A stretch of 64,000 bases of DNA from contig NZ_JABDHQ010000009.1 of assembly GCF_018709685.1 (NCBI RefSeq), positions 1-64,000 of the forward strand. Reading direction: 5' to 3'. Within the stretch, counting starts at the first letter, position 1, and every line of letters begins with the position of its first letter. A program made the position numbers and the translations under genes. The stretch is from Akkermansia muciniphila (lineage in GTDB: Bacteria; Verrucomicrobiota; Verrucomicrobiia; Verrucomicrobiales; Akkermansiaceae). Under the pieces are notes generated by a model. The model did not search any database. It saw only the letters and a list, made by a program, of their open reading frames with translations, and was not told the DNA's origin. Positions 36,570 to 46,374 of this stretch are shown here, in pieces.

Positions 36570-37816
36570 GGCCGGTGTTGACGGTCCTTTAAAATTTCGC
36601 GGTAAATGCCGGACATCCTTTCCGCCTTGCGGTTCCAGTCCAGCTCCCTCTGCCTGGCGTCAAACGCTTCATCCATATCCCGCAGGACCTGCCTGTGATG
36701 GAAAAAGAAGCGGATGCGTTCCGCAAAGTCCCGGGCGGACTGTCCGGGACGGGTCAGGGGTATCTTGCGTCCCACGGTTTCATCCACGATGGTTCCCATG
36801 CCGCAGGTATCAAAGCAGAGCACGGGCAGCCGGTTCATCAGGGCTTCCACAAGCACGGTTGAAGTCGCTTCCATGATGCTGGTAAAGAAAAAGAGATCGC
36901 TCTGCCGCATCATGGACAGGATTTCTGCATTGGGTACAATTCCATGCCATATGCACATATGGGAAACTCCCAGATTTTCAGCCTGTTTTATAAACCGTCT
37001 CCCCTCTTCAGAAGGGTTTACGCCACATATATGGAGACGCAATCCCTCACAGTCCTTCAACAGGGCAAGCGTAGAAACGGCCAGATGAAGCTGTTTCCGG
37101 AAATCTGCCTTGCCCACCCACAAAAGGCTGAACTTTCCCTTTTCATGCAGGATGCGCCGCCCGGAAAGATTGAGCCTGCAACCGGTTTCATTAATCACCA
37201 CGGCCTGTTTCCCATAAACTTCTTCTATCCTGTTTTTCACCCCTTCCACTGCGGCAACAAGGACGGAGGACCTGGCAACCGCCCGCCTTACATGAGGCTG
37301 CCATCTTGACTGGAAGGAATTAATGGCATTTTTCACCCGCACGAAGATGTACTGCCTCCATCCCGCACAGCGTGCATAGACGGCAGGCACGTTTTCCATG
37401 CCTCCCACCGGTCCCCAAACATAGGGCACGCCCTTGATTTTCCAGAGCAGGCCCGGCTCCCTGAACCCAATCATGTTCAGCTGGTGAATCAGATCAATGC
37501 GGTTATCCTTCATGATTTGACGCGCCAGGCAGAGAGCTCTCTTCTGCCATTTTCTGTAATGGTAGTAAAAACGCCAGTCCCCCTGGTTCCAGCACATCCG
37601 GCGTACCTTTTCCGGCACGGAAAGATAATGGAATACGATGTTTCCCGCCTGGGGGAGGCGGACGAGCTCCCGTTCTATGTTTTCCCGCCATTCCCCCTCC
37701 GTAATCACCTGCACCTTGCAGTGCCTGGCCAGGTGGATGACCCAGTTCCACCCCATGCCGGGTTCGCTGCCCCAGTCCGGGTTGACGGCATAAGCGTTAA
37801 TCAGAATTTGCATCAT
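36566..37816 (-). CDS. Glycosyltransferase family 4
   Basis: 416 residues. The opening ILINAYAVNPDWGSEPGMGWNW and the N-terminal Rossmann domain are typical of GT-B enzymes. In the C-terminal half, GKFSLLWVGKADFRKQLHL, ADLFF-like SDLFFFTSIMEATSTVLVEAL and LPVLCFDTCGMGTIV contain the donor-binding E-x7-E motif. It is a cytoplasmic, retaining sugar transferase by family; donor and acceptor are unknown. The start is at 37816 (MM), 8 bases after the stop of the acyltransferase gene at 37824. Confidence 0.9.
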   Translation of the reverse strand: MMQILINAYAVNPDWGSEPGMGWNWVIHLARHCKVQVITEGEWRENIERELVRLPQAGNIVFHYLSVPEKVRRMCWNQGDWRFYYHYRKWQKRALCLARQIMKDNRIDLIHQLNMIGFREPGLLWKIKGVPYVWGPVGGMENVPAVYARCAGWRQYIFVRVKNAINSFQSRWQPHVRRAVARSSVLVAAVEGVKNRIEEVYGKQAVVINETGCRLNLSGRRILHEKGKFSLLWVGKADFRKQLHLAVSTLALLKDCEGLRLHICGVNPSEEGRRFIKQAENLGVSHMCIWHGIVPNAEILSMMRQSDLFFFTSIMEATSTVLVEALMNRLPVLCFDTCGMGTIVDETVGRKIPLTRPGQSARDFAERIRFFFHHRQVLRDMDEAFDARQRELDWNRKAERMSGIYREILKDRQHRP

Positions 37817-37823
37817 GGTCTGT

Positions 37824-38396
37824 CTATTTGATGGAATCAAGGTAGTTCCGGTGCCTTTCCTCTTCTTCCGGAGTGGAAAAGCGGCGGCGGATGACCCTGG
37901 CCGGATTGCCGCCTACCACGGTCATGGGCGGCACGTCTCCGGTCACAACGGCTCCCGCCGCGACAATGGCGCCGTCTCCCACGCGAACGCCTCCCAGGAT
38001 GACGGCTCCGTGCCCAATCCACACGTCGCTGCCGATGACCGTCATGCCGTCCTCCCAGTTCCGGGGGGAATCCCAGACGGCGCATCCGGCCCGGTTAAAG
38101 GAATGGTCCCTTTTTCCGATGAATGAAACGCGGGCGGCGCACAACACGCTGTTCCCAAAACGTATATCGCAGGAGACATGGCAGTATGGCCCCAACTGCA
38201 CCCTGTTCCCGAAAATGATCCGTTTGTGCGGGGAATTCAGATGCACATGCCTTCCTATCCTGGTCATTCCCTTCACGGTGACCCAGCGTTGAACCAGGCG
38301 GAACCGTATGAAACTACGCACTCCGTTGGCCAGGGAACGCAGAAACAGGATGGGCCGGGACCTGCCCGGAGCGGCATTGGCGGGATCATTCATCAT
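37824..38396 (-). CDS. Hexapeptide-repeat acetyltransferase (WcaF/NodL-like)
   Basis: 190 residues from 38396. The left-handed beta-helix repeats are clear: [20 protein letters not shown] and [20 protein letters not shown], ending in [14 protein letters not shown], the standard C-terminal signature. By family it O- or N-acetylates a sugar of the polysaccharide using acetyl-CoA. The start overlaps the stop of the upstream GT gene by ATGA, which fixes the start choice. Confidence 0.9.
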   Translation of the reverse strand: MMNDPANAAPGRSRPILFLRSLANGVRSFIRFRLVQRWVTVKGMTRIGRHVHLNSPHKRIIFGNRVQLGPYCHVSCDIRFGNSVLCAARVSFIGKRDHSFNRAGCAVWDSPRNWEDGMTVIGSDVWIGHGAVILGGVRVGDGAIVAAGAVVTGDVPPMTVVGGNPARVIRRRFSTPEEEERHRNYLDSIK

Positions 38397-39499
38397 AAAA
38401 TATGTTCCATGAGATGGTTGACGTATTCCCGGAATCCGGCAGGCATCAGGCATTCTTTCAGGCGCAGAGGGGACGGGCTGCCGCCGCGGTCCAGGCAGGT
38501 TTTCCGGAGAAGAGAGGCCAGCCCCTTTTCGTCTTCCGGATCAAACAATTCCCCGTTCCAGCCCCGGCGGATCAGGCAGGCGGAGCCGCAGCGCCCGGAA
38601 ACCAGGCAGAAACACCCGGCAGCCAAGGCATCGTTGACAACCGCTCCAAACGGTTCCACGAGGCTGGGAAGGACAAAAACATCGGCCAGATTGTACCAGG
38701 CCGCCAGGCGTTCGCCTTCCAGCCAGCCGGTAAAAATGGCGCGGACCTTCAGCCGGACGGCCAAGTCCCGCAAGGCCGTTTCCAAGCTTCCCGACCCCGC
38801 AATCACCAGAACGGCGCCCTCCGGAAGGGCCGCAGCCGCCTTGACCAGGCATTCCAGATTTTTTTCCGGAGCCAGGCGCCCCACGTACAGGACCACCCGT
38901 TTACCGTGCAGGCCGTATTCCCGCTGCATGGAAAAGCTCGCGGGAAGCGCTTCGCGGCATTGCTCCCGGAATGCCCGTTCATCCCTGACAATCGGAAAAA
39001 AGACGCCCTTCCCATAATGTTCCCGGTACCAGCGGCAGGCCTCCATGTCCGGGAGAATCACATCGTCCATCACGGGCATCGCCGCCTTCCGCGCCAGCGC
39101 ATGCATGCGGGACAGTTCATTTCCGCGGATCATGTCCATGCTGTCGTCGCAAATGCTGATGATTTTGAATTTCCAGCGGCAGGCCGCGCGCAGCAGGCAT
39201 ACCTCCAGCGCCAGAATGGAAAACTCCGGAACGATCACCAGATCGGGCCGTCCCTGCCGCAGGATGCGCGCAAGGCCGGAGGGGATGCGCCTCCCCGCCA
39301 CGCGAACATGGTTCAGGTAATGGGGGAGGAACGCGCAACGGGCTTCCATTTCCGGCCTGTTGTAGTGGTGATCCGGAGAATTTTCATATTCAAAAAACGC
39401 CTCCATCTCCCCCATCCGGGCCAGCGCATTGAAAAAATCAATGCGGTAAGGCGCCAGGTATTGATGAAAAACCATCAGTTTGCGTTTGTTGCCGTTCAT
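38393..39499 (-). CDS. Glycosyltransferase family 4
   Basis: 368 residues. The N-terminus [20 protein letters not shown] is the usual acceptor-domain opening. The GT4 C-terminal domain has [37 protein letters not shown] and [20 protein letters not shown] with the E-x7-E-like donor site. It follows the hydrolase-like gene by 3 bases. Sugar specificity is unknown. Confidence 0.92.
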   Translation of the reverse strand: MNGNKRKLMVFHQYLAPYRIDFFNALARMGEMEAFFEYENSPDHHYNRPEMEARCAFLPHYLNHVRVAGRRIPSGLARILRQGRPDLVIVPEFSILALEVCLLRAACRWKFKIISICDDSMDMIRGNELSRMHALARKAAMPVMDDVILPDMEACRWYREHYGKGVFFPIVRDERAFREQCREALPASFSMQREYGLHGKRVVLYVGRLAPEKNLECLVKAAAALPEGAVLVIAGSGSLETALRDLAVRLKVRAIFTGWLEGERLAAWYNLADVFVLPSLVEPFGAVVNDALAAGCFCLVSGRCGSACLIRRGWNGELFDPEDEKGLASLLRKTCLDRGGSPSPLRLKECLMPAGFREYVNHLMEHIL

Positions 39500-39502
39500 G
39501 GT

Positions 39503-40363
39503 TCAGTGCCTTTTCCTGTAATGTTGCCACGCTTGCCTGAAGAAGCCGGAGGCCGTCTCCCGGACGCCCGCACACCGGAGGGAAAACCGCAAGGGATGTT
39601 GAACTGCGCCGCACAGCTCCAGCAGCTCTTCATCGGAACATTGGAAAAGACGGCTTAAACAGCATTTGAGGAAGGGGATTCCGTGGCGGCGGGAATGAAA
39701 GGGTATGACGTGCACTCCCTGGCAGCCGCCCAGAAGCTCCCTTTGCCTGCGGTCAATGGGAGAAAACAGGGAGTGGAAATAATAAACGGGGGTCTCCGCA
39801 TGCAGAAAGGGGGCCAGGCGGTAAAAAGGCGCCCGTTCCGGGTCGTTCCCGTACCGTACCAGCAGGGGGTTGATTTGGGCGGCGTCTTCCATTTCCGTTT
39901 CCGGAGCAAGGTCAAAATAGCCGTTGAAGGAGAAAACGCGTTCCGCGTGCAGCAGGGAGCCGAAGAGAACGGCGGCATAGCCTCCCGAGGAACTGCCCAC
40001 CATCGTTACCCGGCAGCCTTTCGTCTCGTTTTCAAGCCACTTCAGCACCTTTCCCGGTGAGTTCAGGCGGCTGTTGATGCCGCCCAGGTACCACTGCTTG
40101 AAAACATCCCGGATGAAGATGTGCCTGCCGCAGCCCGGAACCCTGGTTCCGAACCATTCAAACGTATTCCGCAGGGTGACCCGTTCATGGAACCGGGCGC
40201 GGTTGTTGGGAAAGTACAGGTCGTTGCTGCTGAAATAAACGGCGCACCGCGAATCATCCCCCTCCGGAGAACGCTCCATGAGGTAATTGTCACGGGTCCG
40301 GTACGTCTCCAGCACCTCTTCGTCATCCGTCTGGAACACCCAGTCTATTTCGTTGCTGTCCAT
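39503..40363 (-). CDS. Alpha/beta-hydrolase-like protein of the polysaccharide locus
   Basis: 286 residues from the ATG at 40363 (MDSNEIDWVFQTDDEEV). The motif VTMVGSSSGGYAAVLFGSLL is a nucleophile elbow (G-x-S-x-G) followed by a helix, and HSRRHGIPFL near residue 230 could supply the catalytic His. Similar proteins in polysaccharide loci are annotated as YqiA/esterase-like and might remove or transfer acyl groups; no specific family was recognised. The start overlaps the end of the upstream GT2 gene by 19 bases. Confidence 0.65.
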   Translation of the reverse strand: MDSNEIDWVFQTDDEEVLETYRTRDNYLMERSPEGDDSRCAVYFSSNDLYFPNNRARFHERVTLRNTFEWFGTRVPGCGRHIFIRDVFKQWYLGGINSRLNSPGKVLKWLENETKGCRVTMVGSSSGGYAAVLFGSLLHAERVFSFNGYFDLAPETEMEDAAQINPLLVRYGNDPERAPFYRLAPFLHAETPVYYFHSLFSPIDRRQRELLGGCQGVHVIPFHSRRHGIPFLKCCLSRLFQCSDEELLELCGAVQHPLRFSLRCAGVRETASGFFRQAWQHYRKRH

Positions 40364-41193
40364 AAGAAAGGGAGGAAAACTCGTACATGCATGCAGATCA
40401 TGGCCCTGCACGCGGCCAGCAGGCCGTCGTGCCTGCGGACGTAGTGGAAGTAATACCTGGGCTGGGCATTCCCCAGCGGGGAATACAAATTGTGGAGCCT
40501 GCGCATCAGGGGCACCTTCCGGTCCGTCCAGGAGACGGCTTGTTCATGCCGCTCGCAGGTTCCCAGGCAGGCGGGGGCCACCCGCAGCTTTATTCCGCGT
40601 TCGCGCGCCGTACGGGAATAGTCGTAATCCCCCAGCGCGTGCAGGTAGAACCCGTCCAGAATGCCGATGCGCTCCACCACCCGCCGCGGCACCCACAGAA
40701 TGTTCCCGTGGCATAATTCGCATTCCCTCAAGGTTCCATCCGGAATAACGGGCTTCCCGGCCGCCGTGCCTCCATAAGTCCACTCATCCGTGCCGGGATG
40801 GCAGGTGGAGCCGCAGATGACGGCAGCGTGTTCCATCCGGCGGGAGGCTTCCAATAGATGGCTTACGGCAAACGGATGCAGCATGGTATCATCATTCAGC
40901 CAGAGGTAGAAATCCGCATCCTTCTTCAGGGCGTCCTCCCATGCCGTCCTCATTCCCCGGTTCCAGAACAGGGTTCCGTCCCCCCTGATGACGGAAACGG
41001 AGGGGTAAGCCCGCCGCACGGCGTCTCCGGTGCCGTCGGAGGAACCGTCATCCACCAAATGCACGGAGGACTCCAGCCCCGCTTCCGGCAGTGCGGAGAA
41101 CAGGGCGGAGAGGCAGCGGAGCGTTTTTTCCCTGCGGTTGTGGCACGTCATCAGGACCGCAAGTTTTTTCCCGGAGGCAGCGTCAGTTTTCAT
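40345..41193 (-). CDS. Glycosyltransferase family 2
   Basis: 282 residues from the ATG at 41193, which overlaps the polymerase stop by ATGA. The GT-A fold is shown by KLAVLMTCHNRREKTLRCL, VHLVDDGSSDGTGDAVRRAY and FYLWLNDDTMLHPFAVS, which hold the nucleotide-binding Asp and the DxD-like NDD. LDGFYLHALGDYDYSRTARE gives the catalytic-base region. It resembles rhamnosyltransferase-type GT2 enzymes (GTLFWNRGM motif), but the donor is not certain. Confidence 0.92.
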   Translation of the reverse strand: MKTDAASGKKLAVLMTCHNRREKTLRCLSALFSALPEAGLESSVHLVDDGSSDGTGDAVRRAYPSVSVIRGDGTLFWNRGMRTAWEDALKKDADFYLWLNDDTMLHPFAVSHLLEASRRMEHAAVICGSTCHPGTDEWTYGGTAAGKPVIPDGTLRECELCHGNILWVPRRVVERIGILDGFYLHALGDYDYSRTARERGIKLRVAPACLGTCERHEQAVSWTDRKVPLMRRLHNLYSPLGNAQPRYYFHYVRRHDGLLAACRAMICMHVRVFLPFLWTATK

Positions 41194-42518
41194 GGAATGC
41201 GTATGGAAGGGAGAGGGTTGGAGGAACGGCGGCGGAAGATGCTTTGCACCCATTCGTGAAGCTCGCCGTCCGTCATGGCCCGGAAATGGCTGGAATAGCA
41301 CATGGCGATCATCATCCACAGGGAGATGTTCATGATATCCAGATTGAAGTTGGTATCCTCCAGCCATCCCCAGAGCCAGCGGAAGGCCACGAACACCCCC
41401 AACAGCTTCATCCAGCGGTTGCCGGAGCGGTAAATGGCCAGGTAGGAGGCCTGCCAGTAAAATCCCGTGTAAAGGAAGAGCCCCGCCACCCCCGTCCAGG
41501 CGAAAATGTTGAGGAGGACAGGCTCGCACCAGGCGCGGCGCTTCTGGTCATGGTAGGACTGGCGCTCATCCTGGGACATCTGGAAACTGGTTTCATAACC
41601 CTGCGCCGGGGTGCGCCCCAGCAAAATGCAGCCGTCCTTCAGGGAGGATGAGGCCACCTCTTCAAAGACAATGCTGCGGGAATCCGCCAGCAGGTCGTCC
41701 TCCACGGATTTTCCCGCCGCTCCGGCGTAGGAGCCGACGTCCAGAACATTAAAGACGCCGCCCAGCCCGAGGGCGAGAAAGAGGGAGGGAATGAAAAACA
41801 GGGCGTACCGCATCATCCTGTAAAAGCAGTCCTTGAGCAAATCCCTGCCGCAATAGACGGCCAGCAGGGACAGAGCCACCAGCGCCTTTAGAATCTGGCT
41901 CCTGGCCCCCATGCTGACGCACACCATCAGGCATGCCATGACCAGCACCACCAGCTTCCATTTCCGTGGCAGCAGGGGCAGCCACGGCACCAGCATCAGC
42001 AGGGGATTCAGCAGGGAGGCGTAAAAATCCGGATTGAGGGTGAACAGGAACAGGAAAAAAACGGGAATGAACACCTTGAACCAGACGGACAGGACCTGCC
42101 GCGTCACCTCCGGCAGGCTGAACACGTAAACCAGCACGGGAATGAAAAGCGTGGGGCCATTCGTCACGAGGGCCCGCGCGGACCAGTACCCGTCCACGGC
42201 AAACACGCCCCGCACGCAGCAAATGAATACCCACAGGAAATAAATGGAGAAGAGGGGATAGACCGGAGCGTCCTCCCGCCGGAAGTACTTCCGCATGATC
42301 ACGAAGGACACCGCCAGCAGGAGGGCTGAAGAAAGGGAAATGGCCTGTTCCGTACAAACCGGGTGAAGGACGGCGGCGGACGAGTACATGGCCAGCATGA
42401 TCATGGCCTTCACCAGGATGACGAAGGGGAGCACCACCCGGATGCTTGAAGGAAGGCGGGATTTCCCGTCAAGGGGCCGGCCTTCATTCGCCTGAAATGA
42501 AAGGTCCGTATTACGCAT
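41190..42518 (-). CDS. Polysaccharide polymerase-like membrane protein (Wzy/O-antigen ligase type)
   Basis: 442 residues with about ten hydrophobic segments and a larger loop (VGSYAGAAGKSVEDDLLADS, RTPAQGYETSFQ) between late helices, as in Wzy polymerases and WaaL ligases. Sequence in this class is poorly conserved, so the call rests on topology and on its place among glycosyltransferases, flippase and exporter. It would join repeat units in the periplasm. The start overlaps the stop of the upstream acetyltransferase gene. Confidence 0.7.
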   Translation of the reverse strand: MRNTDLSFQANEGRPLDGKSRLPSSIRVVLPFVILVKAMIMLAMYSSAAVLHPVCTEQAISLSSALLLAVSFVIMRKYFRREDAPVYPLFSIYFLWVFICCVRGVFAVDGYWSARALVTNGPTLFIPVLVYVFSLPEVTRQVLSVWFKVFIPVFFLFLFTLNPDFYASLLNPLLMLVPWLPLLPRKWKLVVLVMACLMVCVSMGARSQILKALVALSLLAVYCGRDLLKDCFYRMMRYALFFIPSLFLALGLGGVFNVLDVGSYAGAAGKSVEDDLLADSRSIVFEEVASSSLKDGCILLGRTPAQGYETSFQMSQDERQSYHDQKRRAWCEPVLLNIFAWTGVAGLFLYTGFYWQASYLAIYRSGNRWMKLLGVFVAFRWLWGWLEDTNFNLDIMNISLWMMIAMCYSSHFRAMTDGELHEWVQSIFRRRSSNPLPSIRIP

Positions 42519-43185
42519 GCGCGCTCCTTTCCATCACCGGGGAATCCTGCCCTTCCTCCGCCCTGCGGATGCGGCGCGCCGGATTTCCCGCCCATACTTC
42601 ATTGGGAGGAATGGAACGCGTCACCACGGAACGGGCTCCTATAACGGCGTTGTCCCCGATGGAAACGCCTTTCAAAACGAAGGTTCCGGCCCCAAGGAAG
42701 ACGTTGTTCCCGATCCTGACGGGAGCGCACCGGCGCTGAAGCCTGTCCTCCGCCCCACGCCTGGCTTCCGGGTCCAATGCGTGAAAGTCCGTATCCATGA
42801 TGTGGACGCCGAATCCGGCCTTTACATCGTCGCCGATGGTCACAGACCGCGTGCAGATGATCACGGTATTGCTGATGCCCACCCGGTCGCCGATGCGCAG
42901 CACACCGTCCCGGTCCACGGAAATCAGGCACCGCTGGGAGGAGCGGGAAACGCCGTGGGAGCCGTTCCTCATGGTAAATTCCCTTCCTATGCGGCACGGC
43001 ACGGAACGGCGGCGGCTTCCCCTGGATATCCTGACGTCCGGAATGCCGAACGAACAGAGGCCGGGGCCGCAAACCGCGTTGCCGGCATACAGGAGCCACC
43101 TGGCATACCCATTGTGAAGCGGGTGCGCGCAGACGGCCCAGCAGCGGAGCACGGCTTTCCTGGCCAGGTAAATCAGCTGCTGCAT
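42511..43185 (-). CDS. Hexapeptide-repeat acyltransferase
   Basis: 224 residues. The left-handed beta-helix covers about residues 95-205: VLRIGDRVGISNTVIICTRS, VTIGDDVKAGFGVHIMDTDF, VRIGNNVFLGAGTFVLKGVS and IGDNAVIGARSVVTRSIPPN, ending WAGNPARRIR. HIMDTDFHAL supplies the usual catalytic His. It probably acetylates a sugar. It overlaps the genes on both sides by a few bases. Confidence 0.88.
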   Translation of the reverse strand: MQQLIYLARKAVLRCWAVCAHPLHNGYARWLLYAGNAVCGPGLCSFGIPDVRISRGSRRRSVPCRIGREFTMRNGSHGVSRSSQRCLISVDRDGVLRIGDRVGISNTVIICTRSVTIGDDVKAGFGVHIMDTDFHALDPEARRGAEDRLQRRCAPVRIGNNVFLGAGTFVLKGVSIGDNAVIGARSVVTRSIPPNEVWAGNPARRIRRAEEGQDSPVMERSAHA

Positions 43186-44504
43186 GCGGCGCCCTCCCTT
43201 CCCTTTCCTTCGTCCTCCTCCGTCTCGTTCCCGGCCTCTCCGGCGATGCTCTCGTAAATGCGCTTCAGTTGTTCCGCATTCGCGGAACGGTCATGGCTCG
43301 CCAGGGAGGCCTGCCTTCCGCGGAAGGAAAGACGCCTGCACAAATCCATGTCCCCGAACAGGCGGCACACCAGCATGGCCAGCATTTCCGTCTCTTCAAA
43401 CCTGTACAGGAAACCCGTTTCCCCGTCGGACACGGAATCCATCATCCCCCCGGCATAGGACGCAATGCAGGGAGTGCCCACCATCTGGGCTTCCCCCAGT
43501 GAATTGGACTCATTTTCAATCATGGATGGGCAAACGAATACATGCGCCTTCCGGAATTGGCTGCACATCTGCTCCGCGTCCAGGCGTCCCAGCCAGCGGA
43601 AACGGTCCCGGACTCCAAGCCGTTCCATCAGGTTTCCCAAATAACGGGCGTAGCCGTTCCTGCGCCACGCAGGGATTGACAGGATGTCCGGTCCGACAAC
43701 CTTTACCCTGGCGTCAGGATAATGCCGCAGGACCAAGGGAAGGGCTTCCACCACCTTGTGCAGCCCTTTCAGGGGGTAGTGGGACTGGCTGAGAAAAATC
43801 GTATGCCTTTCGCACGCTCCGGCATCCCATTCATGACGGTAAAAGGGTTCCCTGAGCGTGGGCTGGAGAACATGGTACCGCGCCGCGGGGTTCATGGCCC
43901 ATGCGTGGGAGCGGTCCCAGGCGGTACATCCGATTACATGGCGCACCTTGCCGAACAACTCCCGTTCGTATTTTCCGCGCGCCTTGATCTTCCGCTGCTG
44001 GGCAAAAAGCGTGTCGCGGCGCAGCAGATCGCGGAAGGTAACGGATTTCACGAGTTCCCGGGTAGGAATGCCGCCCAGATAGAACCCGGCGCAGACGGAA
44101 GACAGCCCCTGGATGGAAACGGCCGTGCGTTCCGCCCCGCAGGCCTGCACCCAGGCCAGGGAGTGCGGATATTCGGAACCGCGGATATGGACCACGTCCG
44201 GTCCGAATATGTCCTTGATTTCCCGGAAACAGGGTTCCAGTTCCTTCCTGTAAACTCCCATGTCGGCAGGGGCGGGAACCAGGTAATAGGTCATGGCCTC
44301 CCCGTCCAGGCGGCGCAGGGTGCGCCCCGGGTAAAACATGACGGCGGCCAGCTTTAAATCCGGGGCGGCCTTCATCAGCTCCTGCGCTCCCGCGTACATC
44401 CAGCCTCCCAGAACCGGCTCCGGAAGCCCAAGCATCCGGCAAGGTTCGGGAAACAGGATATTGGACAGCCAGAGCACGTTCATCCCTTTTTCCGGAGCGT
44501 TCAT
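43173..44504 (-). CDS. Glycosyltransferase family 4
   Basis: 443 residues from the ATG at 44504, six bases after the stop of the preceding gene; MNVLWLSNILFP at 44483 is an alternative start. The N-terminal domain has DVVHIRGSEYPHSLAWVQ. The donor domain has HTIFLSQSHYPLKGLHKVVE, DARVKVVGPDIL and AHVFVCPSMIENESNSLGEA, with the E-x7-E motif, then GTPCIASYAGGMMDSVSDGE. The C-terminus ends in a Glu/Lys-rich tail. Confidence 0.9.
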   Translation of the reverse strand: MNAPEKGMNVLWLSNILFPEPCRMLGLPEPVLGGWMYAGAQELMKAAPDLKLAAVMFYPGRTLRRLDGEAMTYYLVPAPADMGVYRKELEPCFREIKDIFGPDVVHIRGSEYPHSLAWVQACGAERTAVSIQGLSSVCAGFYLGGIPTRELVKSVTFRDLLRRDTLFAQQRKIKARGKYERELFGKVRHVIGCTAWDRSHAWAMNPAARYHVLQPTLREPFYRHEWDAGACERHTIFLSQSHYPLKGLHKVVEALPLVLRHYPDARVKVVGPDILSIPAWRRNGYARYLGNLMERLGVRDRFRWLGRLDAEQMCSQFRKAHVFVCPSMIENESNSLGEAQMVGTPCIASYAGGMMDSVSDGETGFLYRFEETEMLAMLVCRLFGDMDLCRRLSFRGRQASLASHDRSANAEQLKRIYESIAGEAGNETEEDEGKGREGAACSS

Positions 44505-44509
44505 GTTCT

Positions 44510-45496
44510 TCACCAGTAGCACCCTCCTTCCACACGGCTGGCGTGGCTTACCGTCTCTTCCCTTCCCGGCCTGGCCCACGCGTCGTTGAAAAGCCGGGAA
44601 TAATCATACTTGGGCGCGCCGGGGTCCGCCCCGTAGGCCGGGTCTTCCCACCGCCTGCCCCGCAGGCCGAACAGCAGTTGAAGGGCCCCCCCGAGATGCA
44701 CGGCCTGCCTGCCCCGCCTCTTGACATGGGCCGCCAGATGAAAGCCGTAAGCCCCGCATCCGATGAGGCAGACGTCGTAATCCCGGCGGTCCATCTCCCC
44801 CTCCATCCATGCCAGGGCTTCAAACCAGTCGGCAAAACGGTCCGGCCCCGCGCCCATGCTCTGGACGGCGGCCAGCGTCTCCAGGGAAAAGGAAGGAAGA
44901 ACCTCCGGGTTTTCAAAAATCCTTTCCCTGTTCCGTTCGTATTGGAGCGTGATGCTTTCCGCAAAAGGATGAACCACCAGCACCTTCCTTCCCTCCAGGG
45001 CCCTGCTCCATGGCCGGGAAGACCAGTAAGGCTCCAGATTCAGCAGGCGCACGCGGGGAACGTCCCGGATCATGGGCATCACCTCCCGTTCGTACGGAAG
45101 CCAGCTTCCCAGGATATCCAGTTCCTTCATGTCGCGGAGAATCAGCTCGCAGAAGCGGGAGAGGCATTCCGGCGTGGCCGGGAAAAAGCCGGACCACTCC
45201 CGCATCTGCCTCATGATATTTTTATTCCACCACCACTGGTCCCTCCTGCCCGTGATGTAGTCCAGCGGATTCCTGCCCGCCTTTCCAATTTCCAGATAAT
45301 TGTGCAGGCAGGACATTTCCGTGCAGCCAAACCGCCCCACCATGGCGGGACGGCCGGAGCGGAGAAGACGCTCAATCATCGCGGATGCGGCATCCGCGTC
45401 CAGCTCGCAGGAAGGGGGGAGCATCTCCTCCCTCACGGAACAGCGGTCAAATACGCGGCGCAGCAAGTGCAACCCCTGATGCATCAGTGAAGTCAT
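44510..45496 (-). CDS. Putative GT-D-type glycosyltransferase-like protein
   Basis: 328 residues, no signal peptide or membrane segment. RSGRPAMVGRFGCTEMSCL near residue 46 and YDVCLIGCGAYGFHLAAHVK with RQAVHLGGALQLLFGLRG near 255-280 recall the DUF1792/GT-D fold, in which a DxE-like metal motif binds UDP-sugar. Here the metal motif is not obvious (GCTE). The assignment is tentative; the polysaccharide locus supports a sugar-handling role. Confidence 0.55.
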   Translation of the reverse strand: MTSLMHQGLHLLRRVFDRCSVREEMLPPSCELDADAASAMIERLLRSGRPAMVGRFGCTEMSCLHNYLEIGKAGRNPLDYITGRRDQWWWNKNIMRQMREWSGFFPATPECLSRFCELILRDMKELDILGSWLPYEREVMPMIRDVPRVRLLNLEPYWSSRPWSRALEGRKVLVVHPFAESITLQYERNRERIFENPEVLPSFSLETLAAVQSMGAGPDRFADWFEALAWMEGEMDRRDYDVCLIGCGAYGFHLAAHVKRRGRQAVHLGGALQLLFGLRGRRWEDPAYGADPGAPKYDYSRLFNDAWARPGREETVSHASRVEGGCYW

Positions 45497-45509
45497 GGCA
45501 TGAATGGGT

Positions 45510-46370
45510 TTAATTGCGTCCGCAGGTATTCTCTTCCCGGAGAAAGCGGCGTTTCATGGCCCGGAGTTCCAGCCGGCTGCGCCACGTCTTCCAATTCCTG
45601 GCGGCATTCCTGATTCTCGCGGAGCAAGGGAGCTTTTCCTCCGGATCAAAAAAACCCCTCCCGGAAAAATCCACGGATATGCCGTGCCGTTCAAACAGCT
45701 CCGCCACCGGCCCGTACCACTTGCCGTGAATAATGCCCGTAAAAATGTAGGGAATGATCTGGTATCCCTCCCGGGAAAACAGGGAGGGGTCCACCGTCAA
45801 GAACTCCATGCGGGAATACTTAGCCCTGCGGCTGCCGAAGCATTCGAACTTCCAGGCGGACTCCTCCTTCCTCAACAGGGAAAGCAGCGCCTCCCTGCGC
45901 CACAGGGCTCCCTGGCAGCACGCGTACCAGGGGTAATCCGGGTCACTGGTGTAAAGGCCTTCATACCGCGAAGGCTCGCGGGCCGGAATTCCCTCCGGCG
46001 TCAGCTGGATGCAGGGAATTTCCGGATGGGAGCGCATCAGCGCCGCGTACCTTTCCACCGCCTCGCCGTCCACCGGCCCCGTCAGGAAGTAATCCTCCTG
46101 CATGTACAGCACCGTGTCCGTTTCCAGGGCCTCCAGGGCCCATTTCAGGCATTCGCTCCACGTGGCCCTTCCGCGTCCCGGAATCATCCGGCCCGCGCAG
46201 CTCCTCAAGGAAACGACGTTCTTCTCCGGACCGGAGTAGGTCTTGTACTCCGTATTCAAGCAGACCCGGGCGGGGCAATCGGGCCAATAGAGGGACCAGA
46301 GCCTGAAGAAAGGCTCCCAGCAGTCCTCAAAGGAATCACAGGTATTGACGAGAATGGAATAGGATTTCAT
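45510..46370 (-). CDS. Putative glycosyltransferase (GT-A-like)
   Basis: 286 residues. The opening YSILVNTCDSFEDCWEPFF and the motif TVLYMQEDYFLTGPVDGEAV (EDY in the place of the DxD metal motif) are like small GT-A sugar transferases of capsule loci. PWYACCQGALWRREALLSLL is a plausible acceptor-site segment. It lies between the flippase gene (4 bases) and the GT-D-like gene. Donor unknown. Confidence 0.7.
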   Translation of the reverse strand: MKSYSILVNTCDSFEDCWEPFFRLWSLYWPDCPARVCLNTEYKTYSGPEKNVVSLRSCAGRMIPGRGRATWSECLKWALEALETDTVLYMQEDYFLTGPVDGEAVERYAALMRSHPEIPCIQLTPEGIPAREPSRYEGLYTSDPDYPWYACCQGALWRREALLSLLRKEESAWKFECFGSRRAKYSRMEFLTVDPSLFSREGYQIIPYIFTGIIHGKWYGPVAELFERHGISVDFSGRGFFDPEEKLPCSARIRNAARNWKTWRSRLELRAMKRRFLREENTCGRN

Positions 46371-46374
46371 GGAA

